Part shown: positions 35,787 to 44,810 of the stretch, one piece after another
Numbering within the stretch: the first letter of the stretch is position 1
Layout: each line of letters starts with the position of its first letter
Assembly (NCBI RefSeq): GCF_003589745.1
Contig: NZ_CP032364.1
Span: forward strand, 2,232,001-2,296,000
Direction of reading: 5' to 3'
From: Lachnoanaerobaculum umeaense
GTDB taxonomy: Bacteria; Bacillota; Clostridia; Lachnospirales; Lachnospiraceae
DNA length: 64,000 nucleotides
Position numbers and translations under genes: made by a program
Notes under the pieces: model-generated
Database searches by the model: none
The model's input: only the letters and a program-made list of their open reading frames with translations
Told to the model about the DNA's origin: nothing

Positions 35787-37511
35787 TTATAAGAAATTTT
35801 CTTTATAAATAACTTTCCCATCCTTTTCACCTATAATATTAAAGGCAAAGCTTGTTAAATCTCCCTCAAGAACTGCACTACTGTCCTCGTTTTTCCACTC
35901 AATAAAGATCTTACTTCCATCACATTTCATAGTAAATTCACTATAATTTGAAAATACAGAAAATGTATTTCGGAATCTAAGCATTTCAAGCTGTTTTTGT
36001 ACAACCTCTCTTTGTAAACCTGCTTCTATCTCTTCTAAAGTCAGATTTGTACGGTTGATTTCCTTATGTCCTCCGGCCCCTGCTCTCTTTACCGCTTCAT
36101 GATCATTCTTTCCTGCAAAAAGATCCAAATACCACACTTGTGGCTTTCCTGGCATAAAGATTTGAATAGCCCTGGCAAGAAGCATCCTCTTATCCTCTTC
36201 ACCCAGTGCACTGTAGTAAGTTGCATTTACCTGATAATATACATTCTTTTGACCATGTAGATCCTTTACATATCCACCTCTTTTTACAACTGTATCTATG
36301 ATGGATTGAATCCTTTCCTCACTGATAAGTCCCTTTAAATCAAGTAGAGGTATACCGTCATGGCAGCCAAGCATATTCACTACCTGTATATTCTTTTCCA
36401 CAAGTTCATCAGCCCATTTTTTTAAAACCTCACCTGATTGCTGTTCAAAGGCATCTATAATAAGACCCGGAAGGAAGAAATCATAGGTCATATAACCCTT
36501 ATCTGCAATCTTCTCATAGATTTTTTCCTCATAACTTGCATGAATCTCAGGTAGTAGTCTCACATTATATTTATCAGCCAATTCTCTCACCTTTGTAAGT
36601 ACATCCCAGGTGGCAGGCTCATTTAAGAAATTCTTCTCTCCTACCTCTTTTGGAGCATAGGCAAAAGCATCCAGTCTGACTATCTTGGCACCGTAATCTA
36701 CCAATGTCTTTAAAGTATTATCATAAAACTCCCAAACAAGAGGTGATTTGATATTGAGATCCATCTGTCCAAGATATTTTCTCTCAGACTCCAGCTTCTC
36801 ACAAAGTTCTTTCCTTTGATCATCACTAAGTTTATTGCTGTAGATATTTGACTCGTTCAAAATCTTTTCAGGTGATTTACCCTCTATTAGACTCTCATTT
36901 AATAAACTTGCCAGCCCCTCTGCAATACTGTACTGTACTCCTGTAATATCTCTAATATCCACAGCATCTAAAGAAGGATATCTTACTTCCTGATAAAATG
37001 TATTCCAATACGGTACTTCTTTACCATCAGGGAAGCGAACCATCAGTATGGGCAGACCCGGTTTTCTAAAAAACATATCCTTTATAAGCTCAGGTTTTGG
37101 CTGTATATAACCTGCCTCAGTCATCTCGCCGCAGCCATCCCAAAATTTATTCCAATCAATGAAAAAATCTCTGTACTTTGACTTCTCGCCATTTTTTATA
37201 ATATCCTGAAACTGTTTGGAAAGCACTGAAGCATGATTTAGTATAAAATCAAGTTTTAAATCAATTCCAAGCTCATCAAGCTTTTTCAAATCCTCTTTTT
37301 TAGCAAAAAGCTCATTTAAAGAATAATCAATTACTGAAAAGCCTCTATCCAGATCAGTATGGAAGAGACTTGGCAGTATATAAAAAGATGAAAATACATC
37401 CTTTAATTCATTTTTACTGAGGAAATTTGCAATATCACTTAAGTTCCCACCAAGACTGTCAGGATATGCATTAAGCATCGGACCGTTATTATTTTTATTC
37501 ACACTACCCAC
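35787..37511 (-). CDS. GH13 sugar phosphorylase, sucrose-phosphorylase-like
   Basis: The 574-residue enzyme belongs to the alpha-amylase superfamily, GH13 subfamily 18 type. The catalytic nucleophile is in IVRLDAFAYAPKE near residue 281, the acid/base Glu in LLPEIHASYEEK near 320, and the third carboxylate in NMLGCHDGIPLLDLKG near 386. Other family blocks are LKLDFILNHAS and MPGKPQVWYLDLFAG. Relatives split sucrose, sucrose 6-phosphate, glucosylglycerol or glucosylglycerate with phosphate to give glucose 1-phosphate; I cannot tell which. The start is probably GTG at 37511 or 37502. The P-loop kinase gene ends on the adjacent base, so the two are coupled. Confidence 0.88.
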   Translation of the reverse strand: MGSVNKNNNGPMLNAYPDSLGGNLSDIANFLSKNELKDVFSSFYILPSLFHTDLDRGFSVIDYSLNELFAKKEDLKKLDELGIDLKLDFILNHASVLSKQFQDIIKNGEKSKYRDFFIDWNKFWDGCGEMTEAGYIQPKPELIKDMFFRKPGLPILMVRFPDGKEVPYWNTFYQEVRYPSLDAVDIRDITGVQYSIAEGLASLLNESLIEGKSPEKILNESNIYSNKLSDDQRKELCEKLESERKYLGQMDLNIKSPLVWEFYDNTLKTLVDYGAKIVRLDAFAYAPKEVGEKNFLNEPATWDVLTKVRELADKYNVRLLPEIHASYEEKIYEKIADKGYMTYDFFLPGLIIDAFEQQSGEVLKKWADELVEKNIQVVNMLGCHDGIPLLDLKGLISEERIQSIIDTVVKRGGYVKDLHGQKNVYYQVNATYYSALGEEDKRMLLARAIQIFMPGKPQVWYLDLFAGKNDHEAVKRAGAGGHKEINRTNLTLEEIEAGLQREVVQKQLEMLRFRNTFSVFSNYSEFTMKCDGSKIFIEWKNEDSSAVLEGDLTSFAFNIIGEKDGKVIYKENFL

Positions 37512-38435
37512 CTACATTCCTATATATTTACAATATTCTTCATAGCTTAGTCTGTCACCGTTTGGAGTAATAATTATCTTTGCCTTATGTGCCTGATTTA
37601 CAAGTGATTCCTGCTCTATATCAAGTACCATGGTTGTAAACGGACTGTCAATTCCACAGTCACGATTCCTTAAAAGTCTGTATTTCAAAGTTTCTGCCGG
37701 AGTATTGTGTATAAGTATCGGAATATCGACTCCATTGAAGCAATCACTGTTTCCATGTGTCCATTCAATTAAAAGAACTCCTACATCCTTGAAATCCACA
37801 TCATCATACCATATCTGTGTATTGCTTCTTCCCATTCTCTTTAACCAGATTTTTTCCGCTCCTGATTTAAATTGGTCAACAACATCCTCAACTTCTTTAA
37901 ATGCAAGCTCATTGCCTGTACCGAGATACTCCTTAAGTGCATTACGTCCACCGTTTATATATGACTTGTACCATGGATATTTTTTTATATTTTCAGAGTC
38001 TGCATCATTACCCTCTTCTTGCAGCTTATGAACTATTTGAAAACGTTCTTTATTGTACTCTCCGTCCTTTACCAGTCCTTTTAATCCGCCTTCTCTAAAA
38101 ATATGTAAGCGCTCTGCATCATTGTACTCAGGGATTCTTCGCGGATAATTGTCTCCACCCAAAATATAGCTTCCTATTCCTATATCATTTAAATAATACG
38201 AAAGTACTGCGGCTATTCCTGATTTTCCCACACCTGAACAACCTGATACAGATACAACAACCTTTCCGTTACCGTTTTTACTCTTAACTTTTTCAATCTC
38301 ATCAAGCAAATCAGGGAAAATCCTGCCTGCTCTGTCAATATGATACTCTGTTATAACAACCTTACTTCCCGGTACATCAGCCTGCTCTATCTCCTTAGGC
38401 AGTACCGGTGGCTTCCAATTTTTAAACTCTTGCAT
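37512..38435 (-). CDS. P-loop kinase of the PRK/uridine-kinase or APS-kinase type
   Basis: The 307-residue protein has a Walker A motif VSVSGCSGVGKSGIAAVL near residues 60-77 and an acidic/aromatic segment GGDNYPRRIPEYNDAERL near 93-110, like uridine kinase or phosphoribulokinase. Such proteins are often annotated adenylylsulfate kinase, but no sulfate-assimilation genes are near. Its C-terminal half (IEWTHGNSDCFNGVDIPILIHNTP, YRLLRNRDCGID) suggests substrate binding. It abuts the sugar phosphorylase gene, so a role in phosphorylating the product or acceptor of that enzyme is the best guess. Confidence 0.8.
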   Translation of the reverse strand: MQEFKNWKPPVLPKEIEQADVPGSKVVITEYHIDRAGRIFPDLLDEIEKVKSKNGNGKVVVSVSGCSGVGKSGIAAVLSYYLNDIGIGSYILGGDNYPRRIPEYNDAERLHIFREGGLKGLVKDGEYNKERFQIVHKLQEEGNDADSENIKKYPWYKSYINGGRNALKEYLGTGNELAFKEVEDVVDQFKSGAEKIWLKRMGRSNTQIWYDDVDFKDVGVLLIEWTHGNSDCFNGVDIPILIHNTPAETLKYRLLRNRDCGIDSPFTTMVLDIEQESLVNQAHKAKIIITPNGDRLSYEEYCKYIGM

Positions 38436-38494
38436 AAGTATTCACCTCATATACTTAACTTTACTTATTTTTAGTTTTTATACTAATCTTCCCC

Positions 38495-38536
38495 CAAAAA
38501 CAAGCACTCCATATGAAAACTGTTTCATATGAAGTG
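38495..38536 (-). terminator. Terminator of the Rpn-type gene
   Basis: CACT-C-CATATGAAA and TTTCATATG-A-AGTG pair around a four-base loop. On the minus strand the hairpin is followed by CTTGTTTTTG, 37 bp after the Rpn-type stop codon. Confidence 0.65.
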
Positions 38537-38572
38537 TAACATAATATTGAGCCATTTTCTATGTATTTATTT

Positions 38573-39472
38573 TTACCTGTCTGTATACTTTTTAAATTCT
38601 GCAACACTCATATCGGCTCTTTTTGCCGCATCCGAAATGCTTAAAATTCCATCCTTTACCAGAGAAATAAGAACATTTATAGTGCCTTTTTTAATTCCCT
38701 CTTTAATACCTTCTTCTCTTCCTTTTTCAATTCCCTTTTCTATTCCTTTTTCTATTCCCCTTGCTTCTACTCTGTCAAGTACCTCACACATAGTTAAATG
38801 CTCCTTTCCTTTCACTTCGTTTATAGTTTCTTCAAATCTGTAATCATTCGTCATCGCAGACATCAGCATCAAAAGTTCATCCACATGCTCAATTACTGTA
38901 TCTCCCGCTACATAGTTTTTATTTACACGCATCTGATACAAATAATCAGCCAGTATCCAAAAGTCACTCTTAAACATATCTATCTTTTCTCTGTCAAGAT
39001 ATGCTATTTCAAATATATTCATTTTGAAATCATTAACATATGGTTTAATCCTTTCATCTATTTCCAAAAGTTCAAATAAGCTCTTTGGCTGATTCCATCT
39101 ACTATTATACCCAAAATATAATACTAATGTAATCACAGGATAAAGTACTTCTTTGTTATTCTCTTTTTTGGCCTGCCTAACATACTCTGTTCCGTCATAT
39201 CCAAAGACCCTAAGCGGCATTCTCTTTTCCGGTTTTGTCTGATTCTCCAATCCGAACATTGATAATTTTATCTTACTGTTATGCCAATATTTTGCAATAT
39301 CCCTATACTGTGTCCTTATCCTGCCATCCATCTTTAAAGTACTTCCCGGCAGTGCATCTATCAAGCTGTCTTCAGTTACTATTTTCTCACCGTTAAACAG
39401 TAACACATTTATAATATCTGCGAATACATCATTATACTTTTCAAGTGTCTTTTGTGTAATATCTTTTTCCAT
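38573..39472 (-). CDS. Rpn family recombination-promoting nuclease / putative transposase
   Basis: The protein of about 299 residues is related to the Rpn (YhgA-like, PD-(D/E)XK-type) family. Members promote RecA-independent recombination and are often called putative transposases. The family context is visible in YNDVFADIINVLLFNGE near the start, RTQYRDIAKYW, MFGLENQTKPEKRMPLRVFGYDG (candidate active site) and YPVITLVLYFGYNS. A coiled Glu/Lys repeat (GIEKGIEKGIEKGREEGIKE) near residue 245 and a short helical C-terminal domain follow. I use the ATG at 39472; a GTG at 39484 with GGGAGG upstream is equally possible. It lies next to the distal end of the CRISPR array. Confidence 0.85.
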   Translation of the reverse strand: MEKDITQKTLEKYNDVFADIINVLLFNGEKIVTEDSLIDALPGSTLKMDGRIRTQYRDIAKYWHNSKIKLSMFGLENQTKPEKRMPLRVFGYDGTEYVRQAKKENNKEVLYPVITLVLYFGYNSRWNQPKSLFELLEIDERIKPYVNDFKMNIFEIAYLDREKIDMFKSDFWILADYLYQMRVNKNYVAGDTVIEHVDELLMLMSAMTNDYRFEETINEVKGKEHLTMCEVLDRVEARGIEKGIEKGIEKGREEGIKEGIKKGTINVLISLVKDGILSISDAAKRADMSVAEFKKYTDR

Positions 39473-39629
39473 GTTGCCCTTCACACGACCTCCCTATAAT
39501 ATTACTGATTTGATTTAATAGAAATTGTTTTAAAAATAAAATTTGAGAATAAAAATAGAAATAAAATAAGTTCTATTCACTTGGCTTTATTTTATGATGA
39601 ATATAAATATTTTTCAATAACAATATTCT

Positions 39630-40032
39630 TAAATAGTCCCCTTATCGGGGTTAGTTTCTGTAAACGGAAGCCCTTTCCAACGGGGAGGCGGTTGCGGCTA
39701 GTTTCCGTCCCCTTATCGGGGTTATCTTTTGTAAACCTTAATACCCATTTTTCTCATAGTGATTATTGGTTTGAGTTTCTGTCCCCTTATCGGGGTTATC
39801 TTTTGTAAACGAATTGACATAGAGCTTGTGTTGCGAACAAGTGAAAGAGTTTCCGTCCCCTTATCGGGGTTATCTTTTGTAAACGAAGGAGAATTTTTAT
39901 GTTTAACGGCAATACAGCATTCGTTTCCGTCCCCTTATCGGGGTTATCTTTTGTAAACGATAATTTCAGAACAGAAACCATTAAGTTTGAATTTGAGTTT
40001 CCGTCCCCTTATCGGGGTTATCTTTTGTAAAC
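39630..40032 (-). CRISPR. CRISPR array, six 36-bp repeats and five spacers
   Basis: Repeats lie at 39630-39665 (decayed), 39701-39736, 39775-39810 (one base change), 39849-39884, 39923-39958 and 39997-40032. Spacers are 35, 38, 38, 38 and 38 bp. Read on the minus strand the repeat starts GTTTACAAAAG, has the palindromic core CCCCGATAAGGGG and ends ACGGAAAC, like the 5' handle of type III and I-B crRNAs. The decayed repeat at the left marks the old end, so the leader is at the right and transcription runs leftward, the same way as the adjacent cas operon. The array is short. Confidence 0.97.
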
Positions 40033-40325
40033 CCTACCCCCTCTAAACCCTTATAACACAAGGCTTTAAAGTGGCTTTAGCGTGCCTAAAATCTAACAAT
40101 CGATTTTCAGTAGATTTTGTGTAATATTTGTTACATCAAGTGCTGTAAAGCCTTTATTTATAAGGACCGTCTCAAAATCACAAAAATCTGAATATAAATA
40201 CACGCTAAAGTATATATAACAAAAAATATTTATTAAATCATCTCAGACTCACTCTAAGACTACACTAGTTTATCATATGACTATGCTTTATCCAAGTATT
40301 TATTACTTTATCTAATCAAAAAGTT
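40033..40325 (-). promoter_or_regulatory. CRISPR leader
   Basis: This AT-rich, gene-free stretch lies between the youngest repeat and nrdD. It is related over most of its length to a second copy at 54436-54640 (shared blocks CCCCTTATAA, AAGGCTTT, GCGTGCCTAAAAT, GTCTCAAAATCACA, AGTATATATA), as expected for a functional leader. It should hold the crRNA promoter and spacer-insertion signals; I could not fix the promoter boxes. Confidence 0.75.
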
Positions 40326-42482
40326 CTACATTGATATACGATCTCGTATCTCTGCCATCTTAGCATCATTTAGCCTGGACTTGCCATGAATTTTTGTAAA
40401 GGCTATATATCCACACATTCTATCTATCATTGTCATTTCCTTTTTGCCACATCTAGGACAAGTATCCGGTCTATCAGACCCCCTATTGTTCCATTGATAC
40501 CCACAGTTATCACAATATGCTAATGAAATATTGATTCCTTCATATAGCCCAAGTTCCATAGCATGGGTAACATATGCTTCCAATGCTTCTATATTATATG
40601 GCACATCAACACGAACATATTGTATCTTTCCACCATTAAATAAATCCCAAAATCTGAATTCATAATTTTGTTTTTCTATTTGTGTTATATCTTCTGACAC
40701 ATGACAATGAAATGAATTTGAAAAGTAATCCCTGTCACTGACATTTTCAATCTCACCATATTTTTCTCTAAAGGAATTCACCTGCTTTCCACATAAACTT
40801 TCTGCTGGTGTACCATAAACAGAATATTGTATATGGTCTTTGGCTTGATACTCTAATACTCTTTTGTTTATGTATTTAACTACTTCCAGAGCAAATTTAC
40901 CATCTTCCACAATAGACTTACAATTATATAAATATTGTAATTCATTAAGAGCAGTAATACCATATGAGGCTGTAGCACTTTTTAATAATGGCTCTATTTT
41001 ATCATCTCTATTTAGATTACCACCATATATACCACCTTGCATAAATGCCAGAGGATTTGTATAGGCCTTTTTCTCAGAGAGGAATTTATATGTTCTCTTA
41101 TGAATATTTCTAATAATATTTAGATAATACTCGAGCACACTATAAAAATCTTCACCGGTCTTCCTACTCTTTGCTAGAATCATAGGTAAGTTCATTGATA
41201 CTACACCTATGTTAAACCTACCTATAAATACAGGAACATCACTTTCATCTACAGGTGTTTCTCCACCTTTTTCAAACCATTTAGTAAGAAATGCTCTACA
41301 GCACATAGGGCTTATTACCTTACCATACTTCTTGTATACTTCTGATACTATACCTTTTTCACCGGTCAAACTCAGATATTCAGGATACATTACCTTACTT
41401 GAACAATCTATCGCATTTTGAAAAAGATAATACAGTTCCTTTCCTTTACCATGAAGATTTTTATCATAAAGAAAAACAAGCTTTGGAAATAATACAGGCT
41501 TTTTGAATCCTTCTTTTCCATGCCCTCCCTTCCTTACTTTAAGTGCTGCTACTGTTGCCATTTGTGAATATTTGTCTTTACCGATGCCAAAGGATATAGT
41601 TATAAACGGATAGTCACCCCTTGGTGAAATCAAGGAATTAAACTTGGCCTCTAATGAAAAAAATCCTTTTTCAAAATCCATTTCCAATCTATTACTTGCC
41701 AAATTGTCTGCCTTCTCCTTATTTATGCCTACATCTATATACTCTTTATAATAAACATCATAACTTTTTTTCGCATACTTTGACAGCAACTCATCTATCT
41801 GTGGAATAGTAAAGCCGCCATAAATCTGTGCCACTGCATTCATAGATATACTTGCAATTACATCAAATGCCTCACTTAGGGTTTCAGGCTCATCATACCA
41901 CATTTCCCCCATTTCAAAGCCACCATCTAAAACCTTCTCCATATCAAATAAGCAACAGTTTATAGTATCTCTTCTAAAGCCCATATCATGAATATAGATA
42001 TATCCATCCTTTAATGCCTCTCTTTGTTCAGGTGTTAAGTGATAATTGCTATAAGTGATTTTTTCTACAGCATCTACTATAAGAGCTCGTTTACTTGAAA
42101 CCAGACTGCTGTCCATACTTCCATTGCTTCTATCACCGTCATAGATAATCTTACTCATCTGCTTGCATATTTGCTCATATATATCTGCATTGACTTCCTT
42201 TGTTGTATATAGAAAAACATCAGCAATCTCCGGATATTCAGACAAGGCATTTTTGATACAACTATGCCACTCCTTACTTTCAAATCTATTTCTTCCCAGC
42301 TTTTGGCTTAATGATATTAATTCTTTATAAAAAGTATTATTTATTTGTGCGACAGACTCGTCGTCAATAGGTGCCAAAGCCATAGCTGCATCTATTTTTA
42401 TAAGTTCTTTTACCCACACTTCATCTTTATCATATTTTAATTCTTTGCCATCACGCCTTAATAATATAAATTTATTTTCCAT
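40326..42482 (-). CDS. nrdD: Anaerobic ribonucleoside-triphosphate reductase homologue in the cas operon
   Basis: This class III ribonucleotide reductase-like protein has 718 residues. It has a degenerate ATP-cone-like N terminus (LLRRDGKELKYDKDEVWV), the glycyl-radical barrel (GDYPFITISFGIG, ISPMCCRAFLTKW with the thiyl Cys candidate, NIGVVSMNLP), a zinc ribbon (CDNCG near residue 656, CPRCG near 676) and the glycyl-radical site RMCGYIAF near 687-694. The family makes dNTPs from NTPs in anaerobes and needs the NrdG activase, which is absent nearby. It starts 32 bp after cas2 and ends before the CRISPR leader, so it is the last gene of the type III-A operon. Housekeeping copies normally pair with nrdG; this may be a CRISPR-linked paralogue. 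Confidence 0.92.
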   Translation of the reverse strand: MENKFILLRRDGKELKYDKDEVWVKELIKIDAAMALAPIDDESVAQINNTFYKELISLSQKLGRNRFESKEWHSCIKNALSEYPEIADVFLYTTKEVNADIYEQICKQMSKIIYDGDRSNGSMDSSLVSSKRALIVDAVEKITYSNYHLTPEQREALKDGYIYIHDMGFRRDTINCCLFDMEKVLDGGFEMGEMWYDEPETLSEAFDVIASISMNAVAQIYGGFTIPQIDELLSKYAKKSYDVYYKEYIDVGINKEKADNLASNRLEMDFEKGFFSLEAKFNSLISPRGDYPFITISFGIGKDKYSQMATVAALKVRKGGHGKEGFKKPVLFPKLVFLYDKNLHGKGKELYYLFQNAIDCSSKVMYPEYLSLTGEKGIVSEVYKKYGKVISPMCCRAFLTKWFEKGGETPVDESDVPVFIGRFNIGVVSMNLPMILAKSRKTGEDFYSVLEYYLNIIRNIHKRTYKFLSEKKAYTNPLAFMQGGIYGGNLNRDDKIEPLLKSATASYGITALNELQYLYNCKSIVEDGKFALEVVKYINKRVLEYQAKDHIQYSVYGTPAESLCGKQVNSFREKYGEIENVSDRDYFSNSFHCHVSEDITQIEKQNYEFRFWDLFNGGKIQYVRVDVPYNIEALEAYVTHAMELGLYEGINISLAYCDNCGYQWNNRGSDRPDTCPRCGKKEMTMIDRMCGYIAFTKIHGKSRLNDAKMAEIRDRISM

Positions 42483-42514
42483 AATAAACTCTCACCCTAT
42501 CTTTATAAGTTTAA

Positions 42515-42814
42515 CTATACTATTATCACCTCGTCAAACACTGCCTCATCTACTTTTCCATAAGTTATGACTTCACTATCTTCATACATCTTATATACTC
42601 TTATACTATCTTCTCTACCTACATAGCGGTCCAACTCGAATATAAGCTTTTCATATTGTTTTTTATTTAAGTTTGCTTCAAATGCAGATTTCTGCACTCT
42701 AATACCATATGAAGACAGTAGTTTTGATAAATTAATTCTTGGTTTATCTTCTGTTATATCATATATTATAAGCACTCTATACTTTAATTCTTCTCTTGTT
42801 TCTTCCTTTTTCAT
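42515..42814 (-). CDS. cas2: CRISPR-associated Cas2
   Basis: Cas2 forms the spacer-integration complex with Cas1. The 99-residue product has the ferredoxin-like core IIYDITEDKPRINLSKLLSSYG with the conserved Asp, then IRVQKSAFEANL and the C-terminal strand VFDEVIIV. It appears intact. It lies 13 bp after the broken cas1 gene, so adaptation is still expected to fail unless a Cas1 is supplied elsewhere. Confidence 0.95.
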   Translation of the reverse strand: MKKEETREELKYRVLIIYDITEDKPRINLSKLLSSYGIRVQKSAFEANLNKKQYEKLIFELDRYVGREDSIRVYKMYEDSEVITYGKVDEAVFDEVIIV

Positions 42815-42827
42815 ACTCTTATATACA

Positions 42828-43662
42828 TCATTTTATTTTCAACGGATGATAACCATCAAAGCTCGCATTATCAATACAATTTGCCAATGATTTTATTTGC
42901 CACCATATTGCGTGTCTAAAGCTGACAGGAGAATCTAAATATTCCAGATAATTTATTTCCTTTCTCATCTTATCTTCCAGCTTTTTCACACAGATCTTTA
43001 TTGCATTATTCGATAAATATACTGCTCCGGTATCCTCATCAAATTCGAACTCATCTATACCTATTTCATTACCCTGTACTAAACTAAGTATAGTAGAATC
43101 TACAAGTAATGCTCGCCATTCCTCAAGCATATCACTTACAAGTGCAGGATGATTTCTCTTTATTTTGTGTATAAATCCAATATATGGGCTTAAATCTCTG
43201 CTCTCTATTTCTGCAAATATTTCATAGAAAATTATAGTATACCCAAAGCTGATCATTGAGTTAAATGGATCTAATGGCGGCTGTCTACTCCTGCCATTGA
43301 AGGAAAATCCTTCTTTTATAAGTTTTGACAATGCTTTAAAATATTCTCTGGCAGCCATTCCCTCATAGCCCAATACCTCATCTACAGTATTGCATTTTGA
43401 GATTTCTTTCTCATATATACGTATTCTATTTAATTCTTCTGTGATATCATTACTCGAATGTTTTTCATATCTCTTTAATATAATACGCTGATTATGTATC
43501 TTAGCTGACTGAATTTTCTTTGCAAGCATTTCCAAAGAGCATGATAGACTCAAGTGTTTCCTTAGGAAACACTTGAGTTGTACCGTCTTTACACTCTACT
43601 ATTATTTTACCGGCTAATGTGGTAATCTTTGATCCTTGTTCTGTAATATAAAGGCAGGACAT
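42828..43662 (-). pseudogene. cas1: cas1, broken by an internal deletion and frameshift
   Basis: Translation from the ATG at 43662 (GGAGG upstream, 8 bp after csm5) gives the normal Cas1 N terminus MSCLYITEQGSKITTLAGK and continues through PKETLESIMLFGN. It then leaves the family frame and stops at 43501 after 53 residues. In another frame the protein resumes at LAKKIQSAKIHNQRIILKRY and runs to 42828 with the catalytic regions intact (YEGMAAREYF, GFIHKIKRNHPALVSDMLEEWRALL). Around 55-60 residues of the N-terminal beta domain are missing at the junction, so about 170 bp was lost out of frame. A 241-residue ORF starting at TTG 43553 remains but lacks that domain. Adaptation is probably disabled. 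Confidence 0.85.
43548..43578. repeat. Perfect 14-bp inverted repeat within cas1
   Basis: ACTCAAGTGTTTCC and GGAAACACTTGAGT flank TTA. It encodes TQVFPKETLES in the Cas1 N terminus and ends about 20 bp before the deletion junction, so a hairpin-driven slip during replication is possible. Confidence 0.8.
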
Positions 43663-43670
43663 ACTCCCTC

Positions 43671-44810
43671 CTATACAAAATCCATTTGTTCCTCTTCAAA
43701 CTTTCTTAGACTACATGCTCCAAATAGATATTTATTACTATTATACTTAGTACAATTTACTACTCTTGGTGATACATCTGTATCTTTATCATGTTTAGCA
43801 TCAGGAAAGAGTACGATTAGAATATTTGATGTAAAATCTACTGCCTTTTTTCTGTCAAAGCTTGAATATATTATAGTCTTACTTTCAAATCCTGCTCCTC
43901 CTCCCAAAAAGCATGTATACTTATCATTACTGATAGGTGCCTTTTTAAATTGCTTTGAAACCTTGTTCCAATAATTTTCATAGAAACAACCTATAGATTT
44001 TATAATTTTTTCTTTATCATAGTCACAAAAATTACTGTCTACAGTAATACTGAATCTTATAGTAACCCCCGGCTTTATGCATTCCCTATAAAGTGGAATA
44101 GCAATTTCAGTTCCGTCCAAGCTTATGTCAACCTTTTGACATACACACATATCTTCATCCGATATATATTCGCTGTCAGACACCATGAAACCTCGTAAAG
44201 TATCATTTATTTTATTATCTATTCTATTATTTGAGTCAGAGAATAAGTTCTTATGGAAAATATCTATATCAATATCGCTCAAGGAATCCTTGTAAGTTTT
44301 ATCCAACTCTTTTTTACTTGGATTATTACCCAATCCCAATTCTGCCTCACTAAGCTTATTGGATATTCCACAATCTGAATTCTGTATAATATATGCTCCT
44401 GTAAGTATTGTTCTCAGCATGCCCTTCAAACTGCTTCCGGGTACATATATCTTTCCATTACCATCTCTTACAAATCTTTCTATACCTCTACCCTTCACAT
44501 CTCCATCATCTGTACCCTTAGTATCTCCAAGACTGAGTTCTTTGACATTCCAGTTTTTATAAATTTTTTCGTCTATATTGTTATCCTTGAAAAATACAGC
44601 CAAGTCCTTACCTGTATCTAACATGTATTCCTGATACTTCTTCAATAAATTTTTTTTAATAAAATAATCAAACATAAGTCTGGTATCTATGATAACAACT
44701 TTATCATTCTTAAATAAAGCTTCTTTTTTGTTTATTGTATATCCACTTCCAATAAAGACCGGTCCTATAGTTTTTAGCTCTATATTATATTTTTTTAGAA
44801 ATTTTGCCAT
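43671..44810 (-). CDS. csm5: Type III-A effector subunit Csm5
   Basis: Csm5 is the RAMP protein at the 3' end of the crRNA in the Csm complex and helps trimming of the crRNA. The 379-residue product starts with a RAMP fold (IELKTIGPVFIGSGYTINKKE) and has the Gly-rich motif GKIYVPGSSLKGMLRTIL near residue 125 and a C-terminal block near GGGAGFESKTI. The ATG overlaps the csm4 stop (TGATG). A GTG three bases earlier is possible. It lies between csm4 and cas1 in the operon. Confidence 0.93.
   Translation of the reverse strand: MAKFLKKYNIELKTIGPVFIGSGYTINKKEALFKNDKVVIIDTRLMFDYFIKKNLLKKYQEYMLDTGKDLAVFFKDNNIDEKIYKNWNVKELSLGDTKGTDDGDVKGRGIERFVRDGNGKIYVPGSSLKGMLRTILTGAYIIQNSDCGISNKLSEAELGLGNNPSKKELDKTYKDSLSDIDIDIFHKNLFSDSNNRIDNKINDTLRGFMVSDSEYISDEDMCVCQKVDISLDGTEIAIPLYRECIKPGVTIRFSITVDSNFCDYDKEKIIKSIGCFYENYWNKVSKQFKKAPISNDKYTCFLGGGAGFESKTIIYSSFDRKKAVDFTSNILIVLFPDAKHDKDTDVSPRVVNCTKYNSNKYLFGACSLRKFEEEQMDFV

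Noticed and set aside
37512..38435. Adenylylsulfate kinase of sulfate assimilation
   Set aside because: No sulfate genes are near, and the P-loop kinase features also fit uridine-kinase or phosphoribulokinase types; the link to the sugar phosphorylase is stronger.
39581..39981. Short open frames on both strands across 39.6-40.0 kb
   Set aside because: They run through the CRISPR repeats, encode the repeat over and over, and have no ribosome sites.
40033..40325. Tracr-like or other small RNA gene in the leader
   Set aside because: No anti-repeat complementary to the CRISPR repeat is present, and type III systems use Cas6 instead.
42828..43553. Complete 241-residue Cas1 from the TTG at 43553
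   Set aside because: A proper Cas1 N terminus with ribosome site lies upstream in another frame, and the beta domain is partly missing.
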